Part shown: piece by piece, positions 51,889-62,879 of the stretch
Layout: every line of letters begins with the position of its first letter
Numbering within the stretch: position 1 is the first letter of the stretch
NCBI RefSeq assembly: GCF_040958095.1
Contig: NC_091208.1
Span: 5,255,061 to 5,319,060 of the forward strand
Reading direction: 5' to 3'
Origin: Procambarus clarkii
Lineage: Eukaryota; Arthropoda; Malacostraca; Decapoda; Cambaridae
Length of the DNA stretch: 64,000 bases
The notes under the pieces: generated by a model
Seen by the model: only the letters and a program-made list of their open reading frames with translations
Told to the model about the DNA's origin: nothing
The model's database searches: none
Translations under genes and position numbers: made by a program

Positions 51889-52446
51889 TCAAAGACTTTA
51901 GTTTACACACACACAACTATAACTTGCAAACACTAAACAGAGTTTAAACAGTTTTGACTTTATACCTGCATTTGGGTGAGGTGATATGTTACAACAGTTT
52001 TGGATGAGGTGAAAACAAACTTTCAACACAAGACAGAACACGAAACAATGGGTATAATATTTTGTAAGTTAAATGGAAGAATGGAAGTAACTGCAAAGGG
52101 CCTATTGGCCCATATTTCTTGATGCTTCTATATTGGTGCGGAGTCTTGAAGTGGGTAGAACATAGTTGTGCATTAATTGGTTGTTGATTGCTGGTGTCGA
52201 CTTCTTAATGTGTAGTGCCTCGCAGATATCAAGCCGCCTCCTATCGCTGTATCTATCGACGATTTCTGTGTTTTTTGTTAAGACTTCTCTGGTGATGGTC
52301 TGGTTGTGGGAAGAGATTATATGTTCCTTAATGGAGCCATGTTGCTTATGCATCGTTAATCGCCTGGAAAGAGATGTTGTTGTCTTGCCTATATACTGAA
52401 TTCTTTGAGGCTTACTGGAAAGAATTCTGGATAGGAGCGGAGGTTT
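51889..52446 (-). pseudogene. Penelope family 1, inverted copy: GIY-YIG part and 3' UTR
   Basis: The minus-strand frame 52102-52406 encodes the GIY-YIG half (QYIGKTTTSLSRRLTMHK, then LDICEALHIKKSTPAINNQL), ending IEASRNMGQ. Its 3' UTR runs left to TAAACTAAAGTCTTTGAA at about 51889. The GIY segment and RT are missing; the frame before QYIGK is unrelated. It lies back-to-back with the plus copy that follows. Confidence 0.8.
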
Positions 52447-53278
52447 CCACACTGCAGTCTACACTAAGGAAACAAACATAGGAATGTGCCTGAATGCCAA
52501 CAGTGACTGCCCAGACAGGTACAAGAGGAGTGTTGTTAACGCTTATGTCGACCGTGCCCTCAGCCACAGCTCAGAATGGAAGCAAGTCGACGAAGAACTC
52601 TGTAGGGTAAGGCTGGTCTTAGTCAACAACGGCTTCTCCAATGGTTTCGTGGAAGACATCATAAGAAGGAAAGTGAAACGCCATGCAACCTCTGAAGAGA
52701 CAACTAACACAACACCTATACCCCCTATTAGACTATTTTACAGGAACTTCTTTTCCACAGCCCATAAAACGGAGGAAAGGGTCCTGAAAGATATTGTCAG
52801 TAGAAACGTTATCCCTACAGACAAAAATCAGAAGATACAACTGACGATTTACTATAAAACCAGAAAAACGGCCAGCCTACTCATGAGAAACTCTCCAGAC
52901 ACAAAACAGAACGCTTTAAAAGAGACCAACGTCGTCTATGCCTTCAAATGCCCTCTTGGGGACTGTAAGCCTAAAAAAAAACAGTATATAGGCAAGACAA
53001 CAACATCTCTTTCCAGGCGTTTAACGATGCATAAGCAACAGGGCTCCATTAAGGAACATATAATCTCTTCCCACAAACAAACCATCACCAGAGAAATCTT
53101 AGCAAACAACACAGAAATCATCGATAGATACAGCGATAGCAGGCGGCTTGACGTCTGCGAGGCACTACACATCAAGAAGTCAACGCCAGCAATCAACAGC
53201 CAATTAATGCACAACTATATTCTACCCACTTCAAGACTCCGCTCCAATATAGAAGCATCAAGAAAAATGGACCAATAG
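52446..53278 (+). pseudogene. Penelope family 1: RT thumb and GIY-YIG endonuclease
   Basis: The frame opens in RT-side sequence (FHTAVYTKETNIGMCLN, then [20 protein letters not shown]). It reaches a linker (TIYYKTRKTASLLMRNS) and a GIY-YIG domain: VVYAFKCPLGDC supplies the GIY strand and a Cys pair, QYIGKTTTSLSRRLTMH the YIG strand and Arg, and CEALHIKKS the catalytic Glu with its helix. The uninterrupted part from 52484 is 264 codons. The RT catalytic core is absent, so this is a 5'-truncated copy, as is common for Penelope-like elements. These use the nuclease for target-primed reverse transcription. Confidence 0.85.
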
Positions 53279-53686
53279 GCTTTCTACAATTACTTCCAAT
53301 CAATACCCATTGTTTCGTGTTCTGTCTTGTGTTTGAATTTAATACCCATTCAATACCCATTGTTTCGTGTTCTGTCTTGTGTTGGAATTTAATACCCATT
53401 GAATACCCATTGTTGAAAGTTCGTTTTTCACCTCATCCACCTCACCCAAATGTAGATATAAACCTCGAAGATGTGTTAGCTCTATTCAGTTTCAGTTGTG
53501 TGTTTGTAAACTAAAGTCTTTGAAAATGTAATAAGTTTTACGAAACATGCTCAAGTGTCGCGTCAGACTAGAAATAAAAATGAATTTTGGAGAATTGATC
53601 TTTGAATTACCATCAACAGTGAAAAGAAACATAAGAAAGATAGAGAAAATTCGTGTTAGAATTATTAATCTTACTTTTCAGTCATA

Positions 53687-53692
<6 letters not shown>
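53279..53692 (+). mobile_element. Penelope family 1, 3' UTR
   Basis: It contains two direct copies of ACCCATTGTTTCGTGTTCTG about 65 bp apart and the common tail ending CAGTCATATTTAATATATA against (AT)n. Confidence 0.8.

Positions 53693-53770
<78 letters not shown>
53693..53770. repeat. (AT)n tract, left flank of gypsy A copy 2
   Basis: Pure AT between the Penelope tail and the family A LTR. The element's other side (60660) is also AT, so a target duplication cannot be resolved. Confidence 0.95.
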
Positions 53771-53773
<3 letters not shown>

Positions 53774-54451
53774 GACGGTAAAGCGTTGGTGCTCGGCCGT
53801 TTCAAAAGCTAGGGGCATGGCCTCGTCACATAAAGAAAAAAAAAAGAGAAAAGCTGGAACTTTCGTCTGTGGTAAGGTAATGGGAAGACACACAAAACAC
53901 AAGTAAATTTAACAATGAAATTTTAATTACGTTAGAAAAGCAAGACATGAATAAAATTGAGCATAAAATGTAACAGACAAATCAACAAACAAAATAATAA
54001 GAATAATCACTGGCAAATGAAAAGTTACGTTAAGACAAGTGAGTAATAGCAAAGTATATGATAGTGCCGGAATATTGGCTTCGAGCTGCCACCTCCCTTA
54101 GTACACGTAAGCCGAGGCTTAGTATACCAATGATACGTGCCAACTGCAAGGAGTACTGGAATATTCTGCCTTCTCTGGGCCGCTGCAGCCCAGACATCAA
54201 CTCGGCAGAGGGTGGTGGGACAGGTGCGACTGGACACCAGCCAATCAACGACCGGCAGGCGATGGACAAGCAGTTTGCCGGTTAATGGTGGCGGGGGCGA
54301 GCAGGTGTGCCGGTGTGCTGGATACGTTTTGCTCTCTGGGCAAAACGTTTTGGAGATACTTGTTGGATATATCTTCTATATTATCTGTTGATGTGACGTA
54401 CTTTGGAGGGAAGAGCAGGCTCAATCTCTCTTGAAAGAGATTATCGTCACA
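53771..54451 (-). repeat. Gypsy family A 3' LTR
   Basis: 681 bp, TGTGAC at 54451 (minus strand start) and GTCACA at 53771. Preceded on the minus strand by the purine run CGGGGGAGAGT. The RNase H reading frame runs about 207 bases into it. Confidence 0.9.
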
Positions 54452-54979
54452 ACTCTCCCCCGAAGCCTGCGGTTCTGGAAGAAGTACGTCGTTATGTGGT
54501 GGAGTAATAGGTGGAGTTGCTTCTACTTCATAAACTCTGGAGAGGGCATCGGCTATGATGTTGTCAGAACCCTTGATATAGCGGATCTCCAGGTTGAAAT
54601 CTTGTAGGTATAAAGCCCATCGTAGAAGACGCTGGTTAGTGAGTTGGGCTTGATGTAAGAAGCGGAGAGGGTTGTGGTCTGAGAAGATGGTGGTAGACCT
54701 GGCACCTTGTAGGTACGGAGCGAAGTGTTGGAGATTCAGGACGATGGATAGTAGCTCCTTTTCAATAGTGCTGTAGTTCCTCTGGTGGGGTTTTAATTTG
54801 TAGCTGTAGTAGCTGACAGGTAGAACCTCCTCGCCTCGTTGCTGCATCAGGACACCACCAACGCCGGTACCACTGGCGTCGACATGAAGGACGAAAGGCT
54901 TGGTGATATCTGGCGAGGCGAGGATGGGATTAGAACAGAGGAGGAATTTGAGTTGTTCGAAAGCAACGGTTTGCTGCAT
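54245..54979 (-). pseudogene. pol: Gypsy family A RNase H region
   Basis: RNase H carries VLHVDASGTGVGGVLMQQ (Asp), YSTIEKELLSIV (Glu), IFSDHNPLRFL (Asp) and GSDNIIADALSRV (Asp). These are the usual Ty3/gypsy catalytic positions. It is separated from RT by a frameshift and degenerate bases at 54980-55058. About 100 non-conserved residues follow, spanning the polypurine tract and continuing into the LTR until TAA at 54245. There is no integrase after it, confirming that RNase H is the last pol domain. Confidence 0.85.
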
Positions 54980-55057
54980 GGTCCACTTATACCGTTGCTT
55001 GGGACTGGTTAATTAGGATTAAAGGTGTGGCGAACTGTACTGAAATTTCTCACAAAC

Positions 55058-56440
55058 CTACGGTAGTAGGAGGCAAGACCAAGGAAGCGCAGGAAGCTTC
55101 TTCCTGGTGGTAGGCTGTGGATAATGTTGGATGGCTTGAGTGTGTGAGTTTAACGGAGCTAGGCTGCCACTCCCAATAACATGACCCAGATAACGCACTT
55201 TACCTTTCGCGAAGGTGGACTTGCCCAGGTTGATGGTGAGGCCGGCTGTCAGGAGCTTGGCGAACAGTCGTCGCAGCTGGAGCAGATGTTCACTCCAGGT
55301 GTTGGATGCTACGACGATATCATCCAAATAGGCGTACATGTTACCCAAGCCCTGGATGACACGGTTGACAGCTCTCTGAAAGGTGGCCGGGGCATTACAT
55401 AGTCCGAAAGGAAGGCGTTCATATCTGAAAAGTCCAAAAGGAGTGATAAAGGCAGATATTTCTTTAGCTCGCTCCGTTAAGCACACTTGGTAATACTCCT
55501 TAAGCAAGTCCACTTGGGACAAGTACCGGGCATTACCAATGGCGTCAAGAATGTCATCTATCCTTGGTAAGGGGTATGCATCCTTGACAGTCACGTTATT
55601 TAACTTACGATAGTCAGTACATAGCCTCACCTTACCTTGGGGTTTTGGGACCAAGATACAGGGTGAGGCCCAGGGGGACTCACAAGGTGTAGCCAGTCCA
55701 TGATCCAAGAGATACTGCACCTCAGCACGCATGACTTCCTTCTTGCTAGGGCTGATTCGGTAGAAGGGTTGACGAATCGGCCGGGTGTCGGGGAGCAGTT
55801 GGATGTCGTGCTGGGTAACATTACACTCTTGGGGGTCATCTCTGAACAACTCCTGATGTTCTCTGAAGATTTTGACGAGAGGTGCACTATGTTTGTCCTG
55901 AAAATAGTTGGGAAGATCATTAAGGATTTTCGAATTAGAAAGCGCTGAATCCTTGTCAGTGCTTTCGGGAGGAGAAGCAGGGAAGGTTTCACTGTGGATG
56001 TATGGTTCTGTAAAAGCAGAGTAGTTTAGCATGACAGTGGGAGGAGTACCATTATATAGCTTCAGGAGGTTGACGTGGCACAGCTGGGTCTTCCGCCGCC
56101 TATCTGGAGTCTCTAGAACGTAGTTATGGTTGTTTCTGCACTCCTTGATGCGGTAGGGTCCTGAAAACCTGTTTTCTAAAGGAGAACCTGGGATAGGGAA
56201 GTAAGCGAGCATGAAGTCTCCCGGCTTAAATTTTCTTACTTTGCTGGTCTGGTCGTAATGAGTCTTCATCCTCTCCTGTGCTTTCAATAGATTATCTTGG
56301 GCAAAACTGTGGACTCTCTCTAGAATGTGTTGAAGGTTTTGAAGAAACTGGGGCACATTCTGATGCTCACTGAAGGTGGCATCACGTAGAAAGTCTTTGA
56401 AAGCCTTGAGAGGAGTACGGCACTTACGTCCGTAGAGCAT
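55058..56440 (-). pseudogene. pol: Gypsy family A integrase C-terminus fused to reverse transcriptase
   Basis: The 460-codon frame starts at integrase sequence (LYGRKCRTPL), continues through the C-terminal domain (MKTHYDQTSKVRKFKPGDF, GPYRIKE, HVNLLKLYNG), then a roughly 70-residue linker. The RT follows: RQPFYRISPSKKEVM, SPCILVPKPQGKVRLCTDYR, LSQVDLLKEYYQV (motif A), LPFGLCNAPATFQRA, AYLDDIVVAS (motif C YLDD) and GKVRYLGHVIG. Integrase and RT are in one continuous frame, so the order is not an assembly join. A frameshift at RKKLPALP ends it. Confidence 0.9.
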
Positions 56441-56457
56441 CTCATAAGGAGATACTC

Positions 56458-58260
56458 CTAGGGACTCATTGGGAAGACTTCTATATATATATGCATTATC
56501 AGATCTATTTGCTTATCCCAATCCTTAGAGGTTTCACTACAAAACTTTTTAAGAAGTGCTTTAATAGTCTGATGACTACGCTCAAGAGAACCCTGTGAAG
56601 CAGGATGATAGGGGCTGGACAATACCTGTTTGATGTTGAACTCCTCCAGTGTCCTTTTGAAGAGATCACTGGTGAAGTTGGTGCCACAGTCGCTCTGAAC
56701 CTCCCTGGGAAATCCATACTGGGTGAAGATCTTCAATAAGTGCTTCACAACCGTAGCAGCCGTAATGTTCTTCACTGGAACTGCTATGGGAAATCTGGTG
56801 GTAGGACACAGGATGGTTAAGATATAGGCGTTACCTGAACTGGTCCGAGGTAAAGGACCAGCACAGTCTATAATAAGTCTGTGGAAAGGTTCCGCAGGCA
56901 CCTGTATGGGAATCAGTGGCGCTCTGGGAATAGAGATGTTCGGTTTACCTGCCATCTGACATGTATGACACTGTTTTACGTACTGTTTGACGCTATTTAC
57001 CATACCTGGCCAGTAGTAGTCTTGACGGATTCCATGGTAAGTCTTGTTGAATCCGTAGTGGGAGAGTGCTCCGTGGGCCAGGTGTAGAATAGTGGGCCGC
57101 AGGCTGGCAGGAATCACAAGTTGTTCGACGTTGGCCCAATCGTCCTCCTCCTTCAGTTTACTGGGTCTATATCTGCGGTAGAGCAAGTCGTTCTCTAGGA
57201 AGAACCCAGGAATACTGTCGGGTTGAATCTCAGCCTGGAAAAATATTGGTGTTAAGGTAAGATCTTCCCTCTGTAACTTACGGAACTCCAACTTGGTCAG
57301 ATTCGGGGGTAGTTTCTGAGGGTCTTGAGGGAGAGCGGTAGCAGTAGAGTCAGCTGGCTGTGGTCGTGCGGCTTGTGCACGGGTGGTCACTAGAACCGGA
57401 GGAGAAACTTCATCACTCTCTTGAACCTTTGCTGGAACATACTCAAATATAGGGTTGTCTGGCACAGAGGTACACACCTGGGGTTTGTCCATGACGATCA
57501 GGTTGGTCGGTTGCAGGTCTTCTGCCAAGTCGTTGCCCAGGAGAAGTTGCACTCCAGGCATGGGAAAAGGCTTTTCCCTGACGGCGACTTGGACTTCTCC
57601 GTTCACGAAGGGACAATCCAGGTGGACTCTGGCGAGAGGATAAGGAGTGGTAGCAGTGAGGTCAGTGATGAAGACAGTTTCTCCGGTGTAGGCGATGTTG
57701 GGCACAGCCGACTTCAAGATGATCGATTGAAGAGCCGCTGTGTCCCTCAAGATCTTCAATTTGAAACGTCCCTCCGGATTTGAACCTTTGGCAGAGACAG
57801 TTCCAGTATACAGGTGGTTACTGAAAAGAGAAAGATCATTAACATGAACACCAACATTCATCACAGGCTTACTGGACTTAGGAGGAGTTGGTTTGGGTTT
57901 TTGCATTTCGGCGGTTCCTTTGTATTGAGACTTACCACATTTATCTATGGTATGTCCATAGAGTCTACAATACTTGCAGTACAATTGCGAGCCAGCTTGA
58001 TCGGTACTCACTTTCTCGTAACTGTACCACGACTTCTTACTGGAGGATGGTTCGGGTGTCAGCCGGTGGATGAGGCTGTACGTGTCAGCCGACTTAGCAC
58101 ACTTCAGGTAGTCGGTTTCTTCTTTATCTGCTAAATATAGACGGACAGGAGGCGGCACACGCCTCAAGAATTCTTCAACTAGCATCAGGTTGACGAGTTC
58201 TGCAAAGGTAGAGACATGTGCTGCTTCCAGCCATTTCATATCTCTTTTTGGTGTTAGCAA
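56458..58260 (-). pseudogene. gag-pr-int: Gypsy family A gag C-terminus, protease, integrase
   Basis: The 600-codon frame has a capsid end (residues 8-65), a zinc knuckle C95-X2-C98-X4-H103-X4-C108, and protease with DTAA at 173-176 and LLLGND at 239-244. The integrase zinc domain is H396/H401/C431/C434, and the integrase core has Asp465, Asp524 and Glu560 (35 residues between the last two). It ends when an ATATATATA run (about 56483-56493) shifts the frame. The rest of integrase continues in the 56440-55058 frame. The 5' side is frameshifted from gag by a 5-base loss relative to copy 1 near 58240. Confidence 0.9.
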
Positions 58261-59062
58261 ACTCGAGAAAGGTAGTGGTACTTGCCTTCAGGTGGTCACG
58301 GAATTTCCTTCGATAACTTTCGGTGGAGAGAAGGTAGGCGTCCAACACTGCTTGTTTCAGAGTCTGGTAGTCATTCTCAGACGCCAAAGTACTGAGTGTG
58401 ACTGCAGCTCTACCTGTAAGATGTACTCTGAGAAGGGTGGCCCATTGGTCGGCAGGCCAACTGAGTTGATTAGCAAGGGTTTCAAAGGTGGTGAAAAACA
58501 CGTCAACTTCTGTTTCTACAAATGATGGCATTAACTTACTTGCATGTGATATATTAAAACTGATGGGAAGATTGGCAGTAGCTTGCTGGCGTTGAGCGAG
58601 GTGTGAAGTTTCCAACGCGAATTCTCGTTGACGACATTCCATAGCCAGGGTTGCTTGGTGCTTGTCATGTTCGTGTTGCATTTCCAACTGGCGTCGTTTT
58701 GTTTCGAGCTGTATTCGTTCACGTTCACGGAGTAATGCAATCTCACATTCTTGTTCTTCCTTTCGTATTGCAGCTGCTTCCCTTTGCTGCTCACGTTCAA
58801 TCTTGGCCAGCTCTAGTTTGAGTTTCATCGTTGCCAAATCAGTTTTATCTGCAATAAAGTAAATTTCGTGAGTTTCAGAGTCTATCTTACCTTGCTCTAA
58901 GAAGTGATCCAGTAACAGGTTGTGTATTTCATTTTTGTTGGCTTGGTAGGGAACTTCCAGTTGATACTCATGTGCAAGAGTTTGTAATTCAGTCCTCTTG
59001 GCACGACTTAAAGTCCCTATTTCACCTGCTGGATCTGCACGGAAAGCTTGGAGACGAAACAA
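58175..59062 (-). pseudogene. gag: Gypsy family A gag, N-terminal part, copy 2
   Basis: It aligns with 18952-19875 from residue 1 (FRLQAFRADPAGEIGTL). The start codon is TTG here where copy 1 has ATG, so translation would not begin normally. The coiled coil (about residues 75-165) is shorter than in copy 1, lacking several REREAAMRKEE-type units. The capsid-like part (SWPADQWATLLRVHLTGRAA) is intact to residue 280, then runs into a wrong frame. Confidence 0.85.
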
Positions 59063-59963
59063 GCATTCGTGAAATTGGTGAAATTAGCAAATAAATGCAC
59101 AACGAATATACCGTTGTGATATAGTGAATGTCAGAAACAGGACAACGTGGCAACTGGTACCTATCCTGTGGAATCTTTAACAATTAAAGTTAATTACAAG
59201 ATGTTAAATGATTAATTAAATCAAGGTCGCAGGAAATCTTGTACCCGGTACTCATGTAAGAGGATAAGGGCAAGAAAATCCTACTAAACAAGTGAAACTG
59301 AGTTTGTAAAACAAATGAAACAGTTAATTGTCTCAAAAGTAAAATTGGTAGTCCAAGGATGTAGGCATACCTTGCCGAGTCTCTATAGGACATAAGCAAG
59401 TTTTCCCACTGAAATTAATATGATACTTACAGAATTAGCGAACTTTTGTGCTCTGAAAAAGAAAGCTAATTCCCTACCAATGTATGTATCATCATCTCTG
59501 ACTGACATGTAGGGGTGCGAGGTGTCAACTGGTGACGAGAACTGCTGCTGAGGTTCCAATTCAGCAACTAAAGTTCGTGCTAGAGGAACTATGGCCCTCT
59601 TTATCCTCCTACTGTCAGATTGCAGAAGATTAGGTGCACTTGACCCGGGGGCAGACCACAGTACCAGGGTACCAATATGATGATCTGTCGAAAATATGAG
59701 AAATATCCAAAGGACAAAAGATGGTAAACACGAGTAATAACACGGAGGGAGAGATGACCAATTAAGAGTATGACTGAGGCCTACAGTCACCACGTAATCC
59801 AAAGTTGTCTCACCTTCACTATATGCTACTCTCGGAATGCACAATACACACAGCACCATATAAAAATGAAATTGAATATGAAAAATAGTAAAAGCTACGT
59901 TACCAAAGCCAAATACGCTTACCATAAATTACTACTTGGCACCAGTACCTGAGTGAAGCTCCC
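59063..59963 (-). other. Gypsy family A leader
   Basis: Untranslated leader of about 0.9 kb. The part nearest gag matches 18700-18950 of copy 1. Short open frames here lack conserved motifs. Confidence 0.6.
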
Positions 59964-59977
59964 GGACAGGCCCCCAC
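59960..59977 (-). other. Gypsy family A primer-binding site
   Basis: Minus strand TGGGGGCCTGTCCGGGAG, four bases after the 5' LTR. It resembles the proline-tRNA primer-binding site of gammaretroviruses (TGGGGGC, then GTCCGGGA), so tRNA-Pro is the likely primer. Confidence 0.6.
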
Positions 59978-59981
59978 TTTA

Positions 59982-60659
59982 CGTGACGGTAACGCGTTGG
60001 TGTTCGGCTGTTTCAAAAGCTAGGGGCATGGCCTCGTCACATAAAGAAAAAAAAAGAGAAAAGCTGGAACTTTCGTCTGTGGTAAGGTAATGGGAAGACA
60101 CAAAACACAAGTAAATTTAACAATGAAATTTTAATTACGTTAGAAAAGCAAGACATGAACAAAATTGAGTATAAAATGTAACAGACAAATCAACAAACAA
60201 AATAATAAGAATAATCACTGGCAAATGAAAAGTTACGTTAAGACAAGTGAATAATAGCAAAGTAAATAATAGTGCAGGAAAATTGGCTTCGAGCTGCCAC
60301 CTCCCTTAGTACACGTAAGCCAAGGCTTAGTCTACCAATGAGACGTGTCAACTGTGTGGAGCACTGAGATATTCTGCCTTCTCTGGGTCGCTGTAGCCCA
60401 GACATCAACTTGTGGAGGAGGGTGGTGGGGCAGGTGCGACTGGGCACCAGCCAATCAGCGACAGGCAGGCGATGGACAAGTAGTTTGCCAGTTAACGGTG
60501 GTGGAGGCGAGCAGGTGCGCCGGTGCTGGATACGTTTTGCTCTCTGGGCAAAACGTTTTGGAGATACTTGTTGGATATATCTTTTATATTATCTGTTGAG
60601 GTGACGTACTTTGGAGGGAAGAGCAGGCTCAATCTCTCTTGAAAGAGATTATCATCACA
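59982..60659 (-). repeat. Gypsy family A 5' LTR
   Basis: About 678 bp, collinear with 53771-54451. The inner terminus is CGTGAC on the plus strand, where the other LTR has TGTGAC. The 60659 end abuts (AT)n. Confidence 0.9.
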
Positions 60660-60951
<292 letters not shown>

Positions 60952-60952
60952 G

Positions 60953-60994
60953 CGAACAAGCCTGAATGGTCCCCAGGACAATATGCAACTGAAT
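60953..60994 (+). repeat. Isolated fragment of the 260-bp satellite unit
   Basis: GCGAACAAGCCTGAATGGTC through CAATATGCAACTGAA, the array 1 version (GGACAATATGC), next to (AT)n at the same unit edge as in the arrays. Confidence 0.85.
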
Positions 60995-61009
60995 TATATG
61001 TATGTATGT

Positions 61010-61106
61010 ATGTGTGTGTGTGTGTACTCACCTATATGTACTCACCTATATGTGCTTGCAGGATCGAGCATTGACTCTTGGATCCCGCCTTTCGAGCATC
61101 GGTTGT
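61010..61106 (-). mobile_element. LINE family 2, copy 2: 3' UTR and tail
   Basis: On the minus strand the element ends in two tandem ATAGGTGAGTACAT units (about 61021-61046) followed by (AC)n. This matches the copy 1 tail at 18365-18395. Confidence 0.8.
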
Positions 61107-62801
61107 TTACAGCAATGACTCCTGTCCCATTTCCCTATCATACCTGGTTTTAAAATTATGAATAGTATTTGCTTCCACAACCTGTTCCTGAAGTGCATTC
61201 CATTTCCCCACTACTCTCACGCTAAAAGAAAACTTCCTAACATCTCTGTGACTCATCTGAGTTTCAAGCTTCCATCCATGTCCTCTCGTTCTGTTACTAT
61301 TCCGTGTGAACATTTCGTCTATGTCCACTCTGTCAATTCCTCTGAGTATCTTATACGTTCCTATCATGTCCCCCCTCTCCCTTCTTCTTTCTAGTGTCGT
61401 AAGGCACAGTTCCCTCAGGCGCTCTTCATACCCCATCCCTCGTAGCTCTGGGACGAGTCTCGTTGCAAACCTCTGAACCTTTTCCAGTTTCATTATATGC
61501 TTCTTCAGATGGGGACTCCATGATGAGGCGGCATACTCTAAGACTGGCCTTACGTAGGCAGTGTAAAGCGCCCTAAATGCCTCCTTACTTAGGTTTCTGA
61601 ATGATGTTCTAACTTTTGCCAGTGTAGAGTACGCTGCTGTCGTTATCCTATTAATATGTGCCTCAGGAGATAGATTAGGTGTTACGTCCACCCCCAGGTC
61701 TCTTTCACGCGTCGTTACAGGTAGGCTGTTCCCCTTCATTGTGTACTGTCCCTTTGGTCTCCTATCTCCTAGTCCCATTTCCATAACTTTACATTTGCTC
61801 GTGTTGAATTCTAGTAGCCATTTCTCTGACCATCTCTGCAATCTGTTCAGGTCCTCTTGGAGGATCCTGCAATCCTCATCTGTCACAACTCTTCTCATCA
61901 ACTTTGCATCATCCGCAAACATCGACATGTAGGACTCTACGCCTGTAAACATGTCGTTAACATATACAAGAAATAGAATTGGTCCCAGCACCGATCCTTG
62001 TGGTACTCCACTTGTTACTGTTCGCCAGTCCGACTTCTCGCCCCTTACCGTAACTCTTTGGCTCCTTCCTGTTAGGTAGTTCCTTATCCATTCTAGGACC
62101 TTTCCCCCCACCCCCGCCTGCCTCTCGAGCTTGAACAGCAGTCTCATGTGCGGTACTGTATCAAAGGCTTTTTGGCAGTCCAGAAATATGCAGTCTGCCC
62201 AACCATCTCTGTCCTGTCTTATCCTCGTTATTTTATCATAGAATTCCAGAAGGTTTGTTAGGCACGATTTCCCTGTCCAGAACCCATGTTGATGTTTGTT
62301 CACAAACCTAATGTTCTCCAGGTGTGCAACCAGTCGTAGCCTAATTATTCTTTCCAGTATTTTACAGGGGATGCTTGTCAGTGATACAGGTCTGTAGTTA
62401 AGTGCCTCCTCCCTATCTCCTTTCTTGAAGATCGGCACGACATTTGCCTTCTTCCAGCAACTGGGCAATTCTCCTGACATAAGTGACTCATTAAAGATCA
62501 TTGCCAGAGGCACGCTGAGGGCCTGTGCTGCTTCTTTTAGTATCCACGGTGATACTTTGTCTGGTCCAACTGCTTTAGTTGCATCTAGAGTTGTCAACTG
62601 TTTCATTACCTCCTCTGCTGTCACCTCTATATCTGATAGTCTTTCATCTAGGGTAACCCCTTCCAACAATGGGAGCTGCTCAGGCTCGGTAGTGAACACT
62701 CCATGGAAACTGGCATTCAGTGCCTCGCAGATTTCCTTGTCACTTTCAGTATATGCCCCCTCTGTCTTCCTTAGTCTTGTCACTTGGTCGTTCACCGACA
62801 T
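61107..62801 (-). CDS. LINE family 2, copy 2: reverse transcriptase, uninterrupted
   Basis: 564 codons without a break; coding similarity extends upstream to about 62840 (PKLLHSHIRRK). RT order: VGPDKVSPWILKEA, NVVPIFKKGDREEALNYRP, HQHGFWTGKSC, LDCQKAFDTVPHMRL (motif A), GVPQGSVLGPILFLVYVND, MFADDAKLMRR (motif C), then thumb and C-terminal region ending NFKTRYDREMGQESLL. The endonuclease is missing because a (GT)n tract truncates the copy at about 62845. It cannot move on its own, but it shows the intact C-terminal half of the family. Confidence 0.9.
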   Translation of the reverse strand: MSVNDQVTRLRKTEGAYTESDKEICEALNASFHGVFTTEPEQLPLLEGVTLDERLSDIEVTAEEVMKQLTTLDATKAVGPDKVSPWILKEAAQALSVPLAMIFNESLMSGELPSCWKKANVVPIFKKGDREEALNYRPVSLTSIPCKILERIIRLRLVAHLENIRFVNKHQHGFWTGKSCLTNLLEFYDKITRIRQDRDGWADCIFLDCQKAFDTVPHMRLLFKLERQAGVGGKVLEWIRNYLTGRSQRVTVRGEKSDWRTVTSGVPQGSVLGPILFLVYVNDMFTGVESYMSMFADDAKLMRRVVTDEDCRILQEDLNRLQRWSEKWLLEFNTSKCKVMEMGLGDRRPKGQYTMKGNSLPVTTRERDLGVDVTPNLSPEAHINRITTAAYSTLAKVRTSFRNLSKEAFRALYTAYVRPVLEYAASSWSPHLKKHIMKLEKVQRFATRLVPELRGMGYEERLRELCLTTLERRRERGDMIGTYKILRGIDRVDIDEMFTRNSNRTRGHGWKLETQMSHRDVRKFSFSVRVVGKWNALQEQVVEANTIHNFKTRYDREMGQESLL

Positions 62802-62846
62802 TTTTCTTCTTATATGACTGTGTAGTAACTTAGGTTGTTTTTAGGT

Positions 62847-62874
<28 letters not shown>
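62847..62874. repeat. (GT)n microsatellite
   Basis: A GT tract between the truncated LINE and Penelope family 2, the same junction type as at 27745-27776. Confidence 0.95.

Positions 62875-62875
<1 letters not shown>

Positions 62876-62879
<4 letters not shown>

Larger units (their letters stand above)
53771..60659 (-). mobile_element. Gypsy family A, copy 2 (complete, inactive)
   Basis: 6,889 bp between LTRs of about 680 bp. Minus-strand order: 5' LTR, primer-binding site, gag, zinc knuckle, protease, integrase, RT, RNase H, polypurine tract, 3' LTR. Integrase before RT is the Gmr1-type order. The two LTRs differ at roughly 30-45 sites by eye, so the insertion is old compared with the BEL/Pao element. 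The element was inserted into an (AT)n tract. Confidence 0.9.
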
